A DNA stretch of 64,000 nt from Sulfitobacter litoralis (lineage in GTDB: Bacteria; Pseudomonadota; Alphaproteobacteria; Rhodobacterales; Rhodobacteraceae): assembly GCF_900103185.1 (NCBI RefSeq), contig NZ_FNJD01000006.1, positions 114,891-178,890 of the forward strand, given 5' to 3'. The position numbers were made by a program, and so were the translations under genes. This document shows, piece by piece, positions 63,812-64,000 of the stretch (the stretch's first letter is position 1; the number at the start of each line of letters is the position of its first letter). The notes below the pieces were generated by a model. It searched no databases, was not told where the DNA came from, and was given only the letters and a program-made list of their open reading frames with translations.

Positions 63812-64000
63812 GAGCAATCAGTCAGAAGCTCGCCCCACGGACCGTGGGTGGATTCTCCGTGAACGCATGCAGAAACGCTCTCTGTTCCTCCTTCACATTG
63901 CCGCCGATTCTGCATTCAGTGAACGCGGGCCATGCGCGAGGGCAAATCAAAGGTTCAAGCGAAAATCGATCCTACTACTGCAATGAGTGCGGGAAGAGTT

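Larger units (their letters stand above)
63678..64000. other. AT-richer right-hand edge with inverted repeats; no recognised gene
   Basis: These 323 bases differ from the rest of the window in composition. A plus-strand frame is open from ATG 63751 through the end (83 codons or more) and ends at the edge with YYCNECGKS, which has one CxxC. A minus-strand frame (63709-63915, 68 residues) overlaps it. Neither has a recognisable family or a good ribosome site. The CxxC could belong to a zinc-ribbon transposase N-terminus cut by the window, but this is only a guess. Confidence 0.4.

Noticed and set aside
63709..63915. 68-codon minus-strand frame at the right edge
   Set aside because: No ribosome site or family and it runs through the palindromes; kept only as part of the edge region.

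Overview
The window comes from an alphaproteobacterium, most likely a marine Roseobacter-group member of the Rhodobacterales (Sulfitobacter-like). The evidence is a moderately high GC content, the BolA / J-domain protein / CobS / CobT neighbourhood, a division cluster running ftsW-murG-murC-murB-ddl-ftsQ-ftsA-ftsZ-lpxC, small DUF2484-type membrane proteins, malate synthase G, an LpsB-type glycosyltransferase and an RTX-repeat protein. Almost all of it is chromosomal core or metabolic sequence. I see no rRNA, tRNA, CRISPR array, complete insertion sequence or prophage.

Layout. (1) 1-3207, plus strand: the 3' part of moaA, then kdtA/waaA and an LPS-core glycosyltransferase. (2) 3243-14352: a divergent catabolic and uptake locus. 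Leftward lie a double ATPase, an ArgE-type deacetylase, a FAD amino-acid oxidoreductase and two tandem M20 amidohydrolases. Rightward lie a peptide-type binding protein and two permeases. Together they would import N-acylated amino acids or small peptides, remove the acyl group and oxidise the amino acid. (3) 14516-17869: a YeeE/YedE sulfur-transport-type membrane protein, a DUF3422 protein and a persulfide-dioxygenase-like metallo-hydrolase. (4) 17993-26050: pntAB transhydrogenase, an SDR oxidoreductase, a class I amidotransferase-type hydrolase, a GlcG-like protein, malate synthase G and a DUF2256 mini-protein. (5) 26162-33723: a small membrane protein, pepN, a lytic transglycosylase-like protein, an unrecognised 438-residue protein, gatB and a hot-dog thioesterase. 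(6) 33770-40912: a DUF4177-type protein, bolA, a J-domain protein, cobS, cobT (aerobic cobaltochelatase), aminopeptidase P and a DUF427 protein. (7) 40971-47213, minus strand: an RTX protein, a CLC channel, recN and bamD. (8) 47425-62648, mostly minus strand: lpxC and the cell-wall/division cluster, with three tiny coupled membrane-protein genes between murC and murB, and a redoxin plus a BaiN-type flavoprotein between ftsW and murD. (9) 62695-63606: glsA.

The last 300 bases (63,700-64,000) look different. They are AT-richer, carry two perfect inverted repeats, and hold ORFs on both strands that I do not recognise. This could be the edge of an inserted element cut off by the window. Other non-gene structure includes several intrinsic terminators, a perfect hairpin between the transporter's binding-protein and permease genes, a GntR-like palindrome upstream of glcB, and at least two families of dispersed hairpin-bearing intergenic repeats. 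I found no convincing new defence or signalling system. The best leads are the small membrane proteins inside the division cluster, the acyl-amino-acid locus, the dispersed repeats and the right-hand edge.
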